Shown here: one piece after another, positions 53,461 through 61,929 of the stretch
How positions within the stretch are numbered: the stretch's first letter is position 1
Layout: every line of letters starts with the position of its first letter
DNA from: Phycisphaerales bacterium
GTDB lineage: Bacteria; Planctomycetota; Phycisphaerae; Phycisphaerales; SM1A02
Direction of reading: 5' to 3'
Length of the DNA stretch: 64,000 nt
Assembly (NCBI GenBank): GCA_022446905.1
Contig: JAKVBT010000010.1
Location: 1-64,000, forward strand
Position numbers and translations under genes: made by a program
Notes under the pieces: generated by a model
Databases searched by the model: none
What the model saw: only the letters and a program-made list of their open reading frames with translations
What the model was told of the DNA's origin: nothing

Positions 53461-54282
53461 ATGGCAGTGCAACGATTCGTTGGTGGTGTAGTCCTCTTTG
53501 GTGCGATGCTGGGTATGCCATCGATATCCGCAGCCCAAGAACAGACTGAGGCGCCAGCATCATCATCAGCGGCAACGACAGCGGAAAGGCCGACCGCTGA
53601 GAGCATCATTGAACGTTTTATCGATCAGACTGGTGGACGTCAGGCATGGGAGTCAATCACCAGTTTGCGAGGGATGGGGCATGTGGAGGTGCTTGGCACG
53701 CCAGTTACTGGCTACATCACCATTGATCAGACCGAAGATGATTTTCGCATGTCTGTGGAGATCCCTGGGGCTGGCTCACGGGTGACACTCCGAGTTGGTG
53801 AGCAGGCTTGGTCCATTGGTCCTGATGGGCAGGGGATTGCGGTCACCGGGGACCAACTGAAACAACTCGTGCGTGAGCGCGATTTCAATCCGCTGGTCAA
53901 CGCAGCCGACCATTACTCCGTGCTTGAACTGATGGGTGTGGAGCAGGTTGAGGACAGCCAGGCTTGGAAGATTCGATGTGTGGCGAAGAATAATCCTGAT
54001 GCGCAGGAGATTCGGTTTTTTGATATTGCCACCGGGATGCAAGTCAAAGTCATTGAGCAATCAAAAGGCGCCACGATTCCAACGGAAATTTACCTGGCCG
54101 ATTACCGGCAGGTCGGATCGATCAAAATCGCATGTTCCACCAATATCGGCACGCTCCGGCAACGCATGCTGATCACAATGGATGCGATGCAGGTTAATGC
54201 TGCTGTGCCGTCTTGTTTGTTTGAGCCCCCAGCCTCAGTCATTGATCCGACGAATCGGCCCAGTGCCGCCGGTCCTGGTTAA
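53461..54282 (+). CDS. Exported protein of unknown function, lipoprotein-sorting-like fold
   Basis: The ATG at 53461 is preceded by AGGAG 8 bases upstream and starts a signal peptide ending S-I-S-A-A-Q; the frame stays open to 53281 but without a better start. A short Ala/Ser/Thr-rich linker is followed by S-I-I-E-R-F-I-D-Q-T-G-G, then alternating beta strands (G-Y-I-T-I-D-Q-T-E-D-D-F, G-M-Q-V-K-V-I-E-Q). This resembles the beta-sheet proteins related to outer-membrane lipoprotein sorting/carrier folds. It is 273 residues long. No catalytic motif is visible. It lies alone, with terminators after it. Confidence 0.65.
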   Translation: MAVQRFVGGVVLFGAMLGMPSISAAQEQTEAPASSSAATTAERPTAESIIERFIDQTGGRQAWESITSLRGMGHVEVLGTPVTGYITIDQTEDDFRMSVEIPGAGSRVTLRVGEQAWSIGPDGQGIAVTGDQLKQLVRERDFNPLVNAADHYSVLELMGVEQVEDSQAWKIRCVAKNNPDAQEIRFFDIATGMQVKVIEQSKGATIPTEIYLADYRQVGSIKIACSTNIGTLRQRMLITMDAMQVNAAVPSCLFEPPASVIDPTNRPSAAGPG

Positions 54283-54283
54283 G

Positions 54284-54309
54284 GCAAATGACCTTAGAGG
54301 TCGTTTTGC
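54284..54309 (+). terminator. Terminator after the gene ending at 54282
   Basis: A stem formed by GCAAATGACC and GGTCGTTTTGC around TTAGA begins directly after the stop codon and ends in a TTTT run. It carries one bulged T and a T-G wobble. Confidence 0.6.
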
Positions 54310-54417
54310 ATCCATCTTGGCTGCAACTGGTAACGCTACTGTCTCCCCACATGATCTGAGTCATTGCTGCAGGCGGTCGACTGCCTGGTCTCAGGGAATG
54401 TGACCGATGCCATGAGA

Positions 54418-54445
54418 CAGGGCCGGCACAGTTGTGCCGGCCCTG
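54418..54445. terminator. Bidirectional terminator between convergent genes
   Basis: A perfect 12-base-pair GC-rich stem (54418-54429 with 54434-54445) around AGTT lies between the genes ending at 54282 (+) and 54478 (-). It has no U-tract on either side but is very stable. Confidence 0.65.
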
Positions 54446-54477
54446 CCGTCAAGCACGATAGAAATAGCTTCGGTCGC

Positions 54478-57400
54478 CTATGGAGTGCATCCATAGTTGG
54501 CGATGGCCTCGAGCAGATCGTCGACGTCATAGCCGTTGTTGAAGCCGCTGATGATTTCAAGAATGTCATCGACATCCGTGTCACCATCACCGTCGGCATC
54601 GCCCGGGCAGGTGCTGTCGCACTCATCCGGAACGCCGTTGCCGTCTGCATCCTCGCTCGTTCCATTCGCGATATCACACGCGTCCGGAATGCGGTTGAGG
54701 TTGCAGTCCAGTTCACCTTGATAGGTGATGCTTCCGCCCACAGCTTCCTGCCAGACGTCATCAGCCGTATCGCGGCCTTGGAACAGGGCGTCAACCATCA
54801 TCTCCGATGAGAGATCTAGGGTTGTCAGTCGTGCGATCCACACGCCGTCGCGTTCTGAGCAATCCTGAGCGGTGAAGCTACTTGCCTCGCCGGCTGGATC
54901 TGTCGGGAGGATGAACCAGACACCATTGTCTGCGGTCATGTCGCCACCATTCTCAAAGTTTGTCCAGTCGATACCGACTTGATTGAGATTGTTGGCGTCA
55001 TATGGGTTGCCGCTTGAATCAATGGCACCGATGCCCACACGACTATCCCATTCTAATGAAGGAACAGTTGGGTAGAACGCAGGATTGACGTCCAGTGTGG
55101 TTGGCCCACCGTAGCTGCTCTGGTAGAACGAAGTGCTGCTAGTGATGGTCTTCAACTGATCGTCATTGCCAGCGACAGCATCCAGTCGCCAGCCATCGGG
55201 CGTCACGAGGTACACATCAACCGTGTAGTGCGGTTGATCCACTTCGATGAGATCGACGCCAACGACATTCCAAGCGATGGCGATGTCGTCACCACCACCC
55301 GAGTCGCATGGGTTATTGGCACAAGTGGTGCCATCGCCCTGGTAATCGCCGCCAACATCCGAGCATTGTGCCTCATTCAAATTGGGGTAGCAGTTTGTGT
55401 CAACACAGCAGGCGCCGGTTGCGGGGGTGCCGCATGGATCTGCATCGCAGTTAGTGTCGTCACCCTGATACTCACCGTCGTTGGCATCGCATTCGCCTTC
55501 TTCGAGGGTGTAGCAGGTTCCCGTGATACAGCAGGCGCCAGTCGCCGGTGTTTCGCAGGGGTTCGGTGAGCAGGACACGTTGTCACCCTGATAGGAGCCA
55601 CCGCCATTGGCACAATCCTGTGCGCTTAAGACTTCACAGGATTCGCCGAAGCAGCAAGCACCGGTGGACGGGTTACTGAGATCGGCATCGATGGTGAGGG
55701 TTCCTGCACCAGTAGCTGCCTGCCATCCACCAATGCGGATGTAGTAGGAACTGCCGGCGGACACAGCCAGATTATCAATCTGGGAGTGATAGTCCTGACA
55801 ACCGGAGCTATCTCCATAATCGCCGTTACAGGCAATTTGCGTGAGATTGTTGCAGTTGCTTCCCTCGTAAATCACCATCGACGTGTCATAGGATGACGTG
55901 TCGCAGGTGTAGAAGGTTGCAGTGCCGTCGGCTTCAGGTGTCCAGACGAACCAGACATCCGGGCTGCCTAGCCAATCAAGATAGGTATCGGCGCACTGGC
56001 TGTCGTCAGGATCGCCGTACCCGCTGTCAGAGGCACTTGAGGTATCAAATGGGTGCGAACCCTCACCGACGCTGATCGCATCGCCGCAGGTATCTCCGTC
56101 ACTGCCACCGCCGCCATCACAGGGATCGCCTGAGCAGTCAGTTCCGTCGCCCAAGTAGGTGCCACCAGCAGTACTGCACTCACTCTGAGTTGTCACAGAG
56201 CAACTCGTGCCTACGCAGCACCCACCAGTGGGATCGCCATCGCACACGCAGTCGCCGCCGTCACAGTCGAAGGCGTCGCAGTTGAGATAGATCGGGACGC
56301 CGTTATAGCTGTAGCTACCGTCGTCGCAATAGCCATCGCCGACCCAGTCCGCCGGGCAGCAGTTGCCATTGCAGTCTTCGATTTCACCAGAGGGGCAATC
56401 GCCGCCGCCGCCGCCGCCACCAGCGCACACGTCATCACGCATCGTCGAGAAGCCGGAGCGGTCGATTCGTGTGCCATAGTTCTCACACGAGTAGGAGCAG
56501 TGGGTCACAACACCCACGATTTCGTTGTTGTACAAAATCGAGGAGCCGGAGTTTCCGAAGGTGACATCAAGGTTGTAGTAGATGGCTGTGGAGTCTGATC
56601 CAAGCATGGGGCCGTCACAGAACTGTTGAGTCTGTGAGCGGGTGCATTCCGAATCAACCCCGTATCCGTTGACCGTTAAAGTCCCAGAGGAGGGTACGTT
56701 TCCAATGCTGACAAAGGCGCCATAGCGTTCAACAGGCAATTCGCCACTGCTATTGGTGCCGAGTTTGAGCGCCGCATAGTCGCTGCCTACGCCGGCATCT
56801 ACACCGTCATAATTCGTGACTGGGAATTGGTCAGCGACTGGAGGTTGGTTGGTGCTGCAGTCACTGTTGGATGAGGGCACGTTGAATTGGGCAACAAGGC
56901 CCGAAGTCATGCAGTGCCCGGCACTGACTAAACATGACTCCTCGTTGTACAGCGTGGCGCTGCAGCCAACGGGCATGAGTCGACAGAAACGATTATCTGA
57001 AGATGGCACGCGATCATCGCTAGAGCAGATGCCACAGCTGTCTCCGCGGCTCTCATGTACAGGCTCCCATGTGGCCGTATCAATGGAAATCGCATTGCGC
57101 CCCTTTGGTTGGGCGACCAGTTCCACCCGAACAGCCTGACCGTTGAAGTAGGCGGATGATTTGCCCCACATCATCAGTGCTTTCGAGTCCAGTTCCTGAA
57201 CTTCACCATCCTGAAGGCTGGTGATGCGAATGAATGAACCAGTCGACAGGCGGGTTGAGCCAAAGTGCAGTCGCACCCAGGCTGCGTTGGGGACGCGGAC
57301 CAGTTCATCAAAGACCACTGCTGGCCCTCTGGTCTGGTTCAGCAGTTCATCAGATGACACGCCAATCCAGCGGTGTTGTCCGACGGGGAAATCAAGTGTT

Positions 57401-57483
57401 GATTGGTCCTGTTGTCCCAAAGCGGGTGACAGGACGAGCAATAACGCGGCCGCTGTAGCAGCTCGCCTCAACATATGCAGCAT
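54478..57483 (-). CDS. Secreted trypsin-like serine protease with Cys-rich repeats and dockerin-like tail
   Basis: The ATG at 57483 has GGAG 9 bases upstream; an ATG at 57492 abuts that site and is less likely. After a signal peptide, residues about 160-370 form an S1 protease with His in V-S-A-G-H-C, Asp in G-S-D-Y-A-A-L-K-L and Ser in F-G-N-S-G-S-S-I-L, so the triad is intact. A D-G-Y-C-D-D-G-S region rich in Cys resembles a Notch/LNR module. Three to four repeats follow, of the pattern G-A-C-C-x-x-x-x-C ... Y-Q-G-D-x-T-x-C ... P-C. A beta-sandwich and a dockerin-like end (G-D-A-D-G-D-G-D-T-D-V-D-D) close the 1002-residue protein. Extracellular. Confidence 0.88.
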   Translation of the reverse strand: MLHMLRRAATAAALLLVLSPALGQQDQSTLDFPVGQHRWIGVSSDELLNQTRGPAVVFDELVRVPNAAWVRLHFGSTRLSTGSFIRITSLQDGEVQELDSKALMMWGKSSAYFNGQAVRVELVAQPKGRNAISIDTATWEPVHESRGDSCGICSSDDRVPSSDNRFCRLMPVGCSATLYNEESCLVSAGHCMTSGLVAQFNVPSSNSDCSTNQPPVADQFPVTNYDGVDAGVGSDYAALKLGTNSSGELPVERYGAFVSIGNVPSSGTLTVNGYGVDSECTRSQTQQFCDGPMLGSDSTAIYYNLDVTFGNSGSSILYNNEIVGVVTHCSYSCENYGTRIDRSGFSTMRDDVCAGGGGGGGDCPSGEIEDCNGNCCPADWVGDGYCDDGSYSYNGVPIYLNCDAFDCDGGDCVCDGDPTGGCCVGTSCSVTTQSECSTAGGTYLGDGTDCSGDPCDGGGGSDGDTCGDAISVGEGSHPFDTSSASDSGYGDPDDSQCADTYLDWLGSPDVWFVWTPEADGTATFYTCDTSSYDTSMVIYEGSNCNNLTQIACNGDYGDSSGCQDYHSQIDNLAVSAGSSYYIRIGGWQAATGAGTLTIDADLSNPSTGACCFGESCEVLSAQDCANGGGSYQGDNVSCSPNPCETPATGACCITGTCYTLEEGECDANDGEYQGDDTNCDADPCGTPATGACCVDTNCYPNLNEAQCSDVGGDYQGDGTTCANNPCDSGGGDDIAIAWNVVGVDLIEVDQPHYTVDVYLVTPDGWRLDAVAGNDDQLKTITSSTSFYQSSYGGPTTLDVNPAFYPTVPSLEWDSRVGIGAIDSSGNPYDANNLNQVGIDWTNFENGGDMTADNGVWFILPTDPAGEASSFTAQDCSERDGVWIARLTTLDLSSEMMVDALFQGRDTADDVWQEAVGGSITYQGELDCNLNRIPDACDIANGTSEDADGNGVPDECDSTCPGDADGDGDTDVDDILEIISGFNNGYDVDDLLEAIANYGCTP

Positions 57484-57614
57484 TTGATTCATCTCCTTCT
57501 GGGGGGTTCCCACCCACATGGAGCGTACAGCATGGGCCGGGGATCACAAGATCTCATCTGTGGTATTTTTAGCCCATTGGCCTTGCCAAGCATGCAAAGG
57601 AGGTCTTCCGGCCC

Positions 57615-58571
57615 ATGTTGCTCATGACAGTCAGCTCATCGCCAAGCCCTTATCTAGAGGTCCTAGGCAGGTTGCATCCGCTCCTGCTGCACTTTCCGAT
57701 CGCATTTGTACTAGCCGCAGCATCCATTGAATTGGTGTGGTGGCTTGTTGGGCGGCGGGACGCCAGATCCCCGTCCGGTGGGTTCTGTCTGTGGGCTGGC
57801 CTCATTATGGGGGGGCTGGCGACTTGGGCTGGATGGCTGCTCGCGGATCATCAGACCTTGACCGGTAGCGACCTCTTTTGGCATCGCTGGACAGCGATCG
57901 CAGCGATGGGCTTCTTGGTCTTGGCAGCCATCGCCTGGATACTGCGCAAATGGGACAGTGCTCGCTGGGTCACACCCCAGCTCGGACTACTCCTGCTCTC
58001 TGCTGTACTGATCTGTGTGAGTGGACATATCGGCGCTGAGATGGTCTGGGGTGATGATTGGGTGTTCAAGCCACTCTCGAAGAGTCAAGCAACATCCGCG
58101 CCCACTGAAACACCAAAGGCCGATCCGTCACCCGAGTCTGAGTCAGCATCCGGACCGATTCAGCAGCCAAGCACGCCATCTGCTGCATCTCCGCCATCTT
58201 TGGCCGACGCCAAAAAGACATCAGATGCTGATCACACGCAGGTTACGTGGGCCATGATTGAGCCCATTTTTGAAGCGCATTGTGCCAAGTGCCATGGCCC
58301 GAAGCGGCAGAAGGGTGATTTGCAGTTGATCCCTTGGAGTGCCATCTTCGAGTTCGAGCCAGCGGCCTGGGCCGTCCGGCCCGGAAATGTCAAAGACAGT
58401 TGGGTGCATCAGCGGATTGTGTTGCCGCCGGATCATGAAGATGCGATGCCCCCTGAGGGGAAAGCTGATCCGCTGAGTGCTGAACAGATCACCATGATCG
58501 ATCATTGGATTCAGCAGGGCGCGCCTGGGCCCAATGGTCAGGTGCCTCAAGTCACAGGAGCAGATGGATGA
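57615..58571 (+). CDS. DUF2231-like membrane domain fused to a planctomycete-type cytochrome c
   Basis: A strong AAAGGAGGT lies 10 bases before the ATG at 57615. The first about 145 residues have four hydrophobic helices, beginning L-H-P-L-L-L-H-F-P-I-A-F, a DUF2231-like pattern. A Pro/Ser/Ala-rich linker follows. From about residue 205 comes a PSCyt1-type domain with the haem site C-A-K-C-H-G in the sequence I-F-E-A-H-C-A-K-C-H and the tail M-P-P-E-G-K-A-D-P-L. The cytochrome part should be outside the membrane. It overlaps a small lipoprotein gene by ATGA. Confidence 0.85.
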   Translation: MLLMTVSSSPSPYLEVLGRLHPLLLHFPIAFVLAAASIELVWWLVGRRDARSPSGGFCLWAGLIMGGLATWAGWLLADHQTLTGSDLFWHRWTAIAAMGFLVLAAIAWILRKWDSARWVTPQLGLLLLSAVLICVSGHIGAEMVWGDDWVFKPLSKSQATSAPTETPKADPSPESESASGPIQQPSTPSAASPPSLADAKKTSDADHTQVTWAMIEPIFEAHCAKCHGPKRQKGDLQLIPWSAIFEFEPAAWAVRPGNVKDSWVHQRIVLPPDHEDAMPPEGKADPLSAEQITMIDHWIQQGAPGPNGQVPQVTGADG

Positions 58572-58771
58572 TGACGCGACTGGTGTGTTCAATCGTGGTG
58601 CTGCCGCTGATGCTGGGAGGGTGCGGACCAGACGAGAATGACAGAATGAGTCGATATCGAGCTGGGCAGGAGCATATGCGGACCAAGAGCAATGAAGCCA
58701 AGGCACTCATGCGTGACTCAAATGCAATGATGCGTGAAAAGTTCCAGAATGCGAATCGGAGCAATCCCTAG
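58568..58771 (+). CDS. Small lipoprotein, unknown function
   Basis: The protein has 67 residues. The N-terminus L-V-C-S-I-V-V-L-P-L-M-L-G-G-C has a canonical lipobox with Cys at 19, followed by a charged, probably helical tail. The start at 58568 overlaps the stop of the cytochrome gene (ATGA), so it is coupled to it. No family recognised. Confidence 0.7.
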   Translation: MMTRLVCSIVVLPLMLGGCGPDENDRMSRYRAGQEHMRTKSNEAKALMRDSNAMMREKFQNANRSNP

Positions 58772-58772
58772 C

Positions 58773-59192
58773 GTGGCTGTCTTGTTGCAGATTCAGACGT
58801 CAGGGCGTGGCTTTCAAGAAGTCACCCATGAGATTGCGGAGGTTGTTCGCTCCAGCGGCGTTCAGGAAGGCGTATGCGTTGTATTTGTACAACACACTTC
58901 GGCGAGCCTGACCATTCAAGAGAATGCTGACCCCAGCGCACGGCGTGATTTAGAAGCATGGCTGGAACGAACGATTCGTGAAGATGATTCACATTGGACG
59001 CATGTTGATGAAGGGCCTGATGACATGCCATCTCATGTGCGATCCATGTTGACCGATGTTTCACTTTCAATCCCAGTCATGGAGGCGCGTCTGGCGCTGG
59101 GTACATGGCAGGGGATCTATCTGTGTGAACATCGTCAACAACCGCATTCTCGTCGACTGGCAGTTGCAGTAGTCCCGACAGGAGGTTCATAA
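58773..59192 (+). CDS. YjbQ/UPF0047 family protein
   Basis: The conserved core Q-T-S-G-R-G-F-Q-E-V-T near the start, V-F-V-Q-H-T-S-A-S-L-T-I-Q-E-N-A-D-P (about residues 32-49) and the C-terminal G-T-W-Q-G-I-Y-L-C-E-H-R define the YjbQ fold, sometimes called secondary thiamine-phosphate synthase; its true role is unsettled. I chose a GTG at 58773, 11 bases after GGAG and just past the lipoprotein stop, since a longer frame back to 58734 adds non-family residues. The stop overlaps the next gene by one base. Confidence 0.85.
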   Translation: MAVLLQIQTSGRGFQEVTHEIAEVVRSSGVQEGVCVVFVQHTSASLTIQENADPSARRDLEAWLERTIREDDSHWTHVDEGPDDMPSHVRSMLTDVSLSIPVMEARLALGTWQGIYLCEHRQQPHSRRLAVAVVPTGGS

Positions 59193-59383
59193 TGCAACAG
59201 CGATTTGTTATGCGCATGCTGCTCTTTATTGGAATACTGGTCTTGCTAAATCTTGTATTTGCGGGCGCTGGTGTGCACGAGCACATCGATGTGGTTGGAA
59301 GCGTCATCCTGACGCTTGTGATCGCCGTGATCATGGTGTTTCTTGGACGATGGGTGAAATCTCGTCGAGGCGGCCAATCATAG
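59192..59383 (+). CDS. Small membrane protein with two transmembrane segments
   Basis: The 63-residue product has hydrophobic stretches at about residues 9-26 and 35-53 and a basic C-terminus (K-S-R-R-G-G-Q-S). The ATG shares its first base with the stop of the YjbQ gene (TAATG), which supports translation. It is the last gene of the run from 57615. No family recognised. Confidence 0.6.
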   Translation: MQQRFVMRMLLFIGILVLLNLVFAGAGVHEHIDVVGSVILTLVIAVIMVFLGRWVKSRRGGQS

Positions 59384-59385
59384 CG

Positions 59386-59418
59386 CTAGGGCAGATTGCT
59401 GAGCGGATCTGCAGCTAG
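59386..59418 (+). terminator. Possible terminator after the small membrane protein gene
   Basis: An imperfect stem (CTAG-G-GCAGAT with ATCTGC-AG-CTAG) begins just after the stop codon and is followed by TGCTTTGTTG. The stem has bulges and the loop is 10 bases, so it is weak. Confidence 0.35.
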
Positions 59419-59459
59419 TGCTTTGTTGTATATGGTCAAGACTTCAGCAGATGCAAGGC

Positions 59460-59888
59460 CTAGAGGCGATCGATCAACTCATGCAAGTCACGCTTGACTC
59501 CCTCGCGGGCATGGGGGCCAAGTTCTTCCATCATCTCGACCAGGGCAGCAAAGCGCTTCACGGTGGGATTTTCAAGCGCGTGTCTAGACGTTCGGGCCAC
59601 CACTCGTGCGCCTGGGGGCACTGCTTTGGCTTGCTTGTGATTCTGGCCTGGGCGGCGACCACGTGTGGCGTGGATGCCAAACTTCTTAAACGCCTTATTG
59701 ATAGTCAGGGTTGAGCAGCCCAACTGCTTGGCAATCTGGGCCTGTGTTCGACCGTCTTGCTCGTACAGCTTTCGCAGTACGGATGCGTCATGCCAAAGTT
59801 TGGCATCGGCGTCGCGATCGCGGGCAGTTGGCATTCGGCTAATTACCCGACGTGACGGTGGAGGATTCTGTTCAAGGTCATCATTCAT
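59460..59888 (-). CDS. Helix-turn-helix protein, resolvase-type HTH
   Basis: The ATG at 59888 follows GAGGAG by about 10 bases; the frame stays open further upstream. Residues about 30-70 hold D-A-S-V-L-R-K-L-Y then T-Q-A-Q-I-A-K-Q-L-G-C-S-T-L-T-I-N-K-A, a homeodomain-like HTH of the type in resolvases and Hin. A basic stretch (R-G-R-R-P-G-Q-N-H-K) and a C-terminal helical tail follow. The protein has 142 residues and lacks a recombinase domain, so it is probably a DNA-binding regulator. It lies 2 bases downstream of the thioredoxin-like gene. Confidence 0.7.
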   Translation of the reverse strand: MNDDLEQNPPPSRRVISRMPTARDRDADAKLWHDASVLRKLYEQDGRTQAQIAKQLGCSTLTINKAFKKFGIHATRGRRPGQNHKQAKAVPPGARVVARTSRHALENPTVKRFAALVEMMEELGPHAREGVKRDLHELIDRL

Positions 59889-59890
59889 AA

Positions 59891-60475
59891 TCAGTCGTCT
59901 CCTCTGCTGCGATTGGTAGTGGATGATTTCCACTTGATGTTGCAGCCGATGGAAGGTTCTTGGGATTGTGAGATCGCTCCGTCACTCAGTAACGCATCAA
60001 TTGCTGCGCGAAGATCTGATCCATTGACCGGAGTGTCGTTGCCTGGTCGGCTGTCATCCAGTTGGCCACGATAGACCAGTTGTTCATGGGCGTCATAGAG
60101 AAAGAAGTCAGGGGTGCATGCCGCATCAAAGGATCGGGCGACATCCTGAGAAGCGTCGTAGAGATAAGGCCAGGTGATGCCATAAGACTTGGCAAAGGAG
60201 ACCATCTTCTCTGGGGCATCATCGGGGTAGGTCTCAACGTCATTGCTATTAATGCCAACGATGCCGATGCCTCGAGAACCATAATCCCGGCCCAGCGCTG
60301 CGAGTTCGTCGGCAATATGTACAACAAAGGGGCAGTGGTTGCACATGAACACCACCAATGTGCCGCTCGTCCCCCGAATGGAATGTGCATCATGCGTTAT
60401 CCCAGATCCATTGGGCAGTGAGAAGTCAGGCATCGTGGTGCCCAAAGGCACCATCGTGGACGGTGTGCGAACCAT
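59891..60475 (-). CDS. Thioredoxin-fold protein with a C-N-H-C-P-F motif
   Basis: The 194-residue protein is of the AhpC/TSA-redoxin branch: M-P-D-F-S-L-P-N-G near the N-terminus, V-F-M-C-N-H-C-P-F-V (about residues 43-52) with the redox pair C-x-x-C, and T-P-D-F-F-L-Y with the cis-Pro near 121. No transmembrane or signal segment is seen, so it likely acts in the cytoplasm. Downstream is the HTH gene. sucC is divergent, with 109 bases between the two starts. Confidence 0.85.
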   Translation of the reverse strand: MVRTPSTMVPLGTTMPDFSLPNGSGITHDAHSIRGTSGTLVVFMCNHCPFVVHIADELAALGRDYGSRGIGIVGINSNDVETYPDDAPEKMVSFAKSYGITWPYLYDASQDVARSFDAACTPDFFLYDAHEQLVYRGQLDDSRPGNDTPVNGSDLRAAIDALLSDGAISQSQEPSIGCNIKWKSSTTNRSRGDD

Positions 60476-60584
60476 GTAGAACTCCAGTAGAAGGTGAGTC
60501 AGTTCATTCTACAGGCCGATGTGGCGTTGGTACTATGGGTTTCTTTCATTGATAGTGGATTCAAGTGCAAGGACATATCAATTC

Positions 60585-61781
60585 ATGAAGATTCACGAGT
60601 ATCAAGCCAGAGAATTGCTCGCTACGGCCAATATTCCAGTGCCCAACGGCTCGATGGTTACCAGTGTTGAAGACGCGGTGCAGGTAGGTGAGCGCCTTGC
60701 GGCAGATTCGCCACCGGTCATGGTGGTCAAGGCCCAAGTGCATGCTGGTGGTCGTGGCAAAGCTGGATTTGTCAAAGTCGTGAAGTCAGTTGATGAAATT
60801 CGTGAGGCTGCCAGCTTCATGCTTGGCAATCGCATGGTGTCCCCACAAACACCGCCCGATGGTCTGGCTGTTGATCGACTCTTGGTGGCTGAAGGCGTCG
60901 ATATTGATCGGGAGATCTATCTGGCCATTACCACTGACAGGACCAGACGAACCAATACCCTCATTGCATCCGCAGAGGGTGGTGTGGAAATTGAACAAGT
61001 TGCCGAGGAGCGTCCTGAGGCTATTCTCAAAGTTCCAATGCACCCCATTGATGGTCTCTCTGACTATCAAGCGCGTGATTTGGCCTTTGAGCTTGGCTTG
61101 CAAGGCAAGCAGGTGCGTCAGTTCGTGTCGATAGCGCTCCAATTGGCAGATTTGTTTGTGCGTACAGATGCATCACTGGCGGAGATCAATCCCTTAGTGA
61201 TTACCCCAGCCACTGAAGCGCATCCAGATGGTCAGGTTGTTGCGATTGATGCCAAGTTCAATTTTGATGACAACGCGATGTTCCGCCAGCAAGCGATCGC
61301 AGAACTATTTGACCCTACGGAAGAAGACCCAGATGAAATGCGAGCTCGTGATGCAGGCTTGAGCTTTGTGGCACTTGATGGCAACATTGGTTGTCTGGTC
61401 AATGGTGCTGGGCTGGCGATGAGCACCATGGACATCATTAAGTTGCATGGTGGAGATCCGGCCAACTTCCTTGATGTTGGGGGTGATGCCAGCCAAGAAG
61501 CTGTGACTGAAGCCTTTCGCATCATCCTGGCAGAGGACAAGGTCAAAGGGGTGCTCGTCAACATCTTTGGCGGCATCATGCAATGTGACCGGATCGCACG
61601 CGCTATTGTGGCCGCAGCTGAGGAAGTAGGTTTCCAGGTCCCGCTGGTTGTCCGCCTTGAGGGCACCAATGTGGAAGAAGCTCGAGCGGTCCTAGAGCAG
61701 GCCGAAGCGCGCATGCCCACGATGCGGACTGCTACTGATCTAGATGATGCGGCTCGCAAGGTGTGTGAATCCGTCGCGTAA
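60585..61781 (+). CDS. sucC: Succinyl-CoA synthetase (succinate-CoA ligase) beta subunit
   Basis: The protein has 398 residues, starting [12 protein letters not shown] at 60585 (AAGGA 11 bases upstream). [14 protein letters not shown] lies near residues 48-61 in the ATP-grasp domain. The C-terminal half has [19 protein letters not shown] and [11 protein letters not shown]. It interconverts succinyl-CoA and succinate with nucleotide phosphorylation in the TCA cycle. The alpha subunit gene sucD, which usually follows, is not in the window. Confidence 0.95.
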   Translation: MKIHEYQARELLATANIPVPNGSMVTSVEDAVQVGERLAADSPPVMVVKAQVHAGGRGKAGFVKVVKSVDEIREAASFMLGNRMVSPQTPPDGLAVDRLLVAEGVDIDREIYLAITTDRTRRTNTLIASAEGGVEIEQVAEERPEAILKVPMHPIDGLSDYQARDLAFELGLQGKQVRQFVSIALQLADLFVRTDASLAEINPLVITPATEAHPDGQVVAIDAKFNFDDNAMFRQQAIAELFDPTEEDPDEMRARDAGLSFVALDGNIGCLVNGAGLAMSTMDIIKLHGGDPANFLDVGGDASQEAVTEAFRIILAEDKVKGVLVNIFGGIMQCDRIARAIVAAAEEVGFQVPLVVRLEGTNVEEARAVLEQAEARMPTMRTATDLDDAARKVCESVA

Positions 61782-61797
61782 TTCAATCTGATGTCGT

Positions 61798-61821
61798 TTG
61801 ACAAGGATGCGAACTTGTCAA
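61798..61821. repeat. Perfect inverted repeat between sucC and the DUF418 gene
   Basis: TTGACAAG and its reverse complement CTTGTCAA are separated by 8 bases, starting 17 bases after the sucC stop. It could be a weak hairpin terminator without a U-tract or an operator for the downstream gene. No similar copy was noted elsewhere in the window. The first base group also resembles a -35 box. Confidence 0.5.
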
Positions 61822-61929
61822 CATTCAAGCAAGGTGTTGGAGAGCCCGTTCCAGATTGGAATTGAGTGAGGCTGATCTGATTGTGGATAATTGGTCAGGC
61901 ACGGATTTGCTACTACAGTGCTTCACGTC

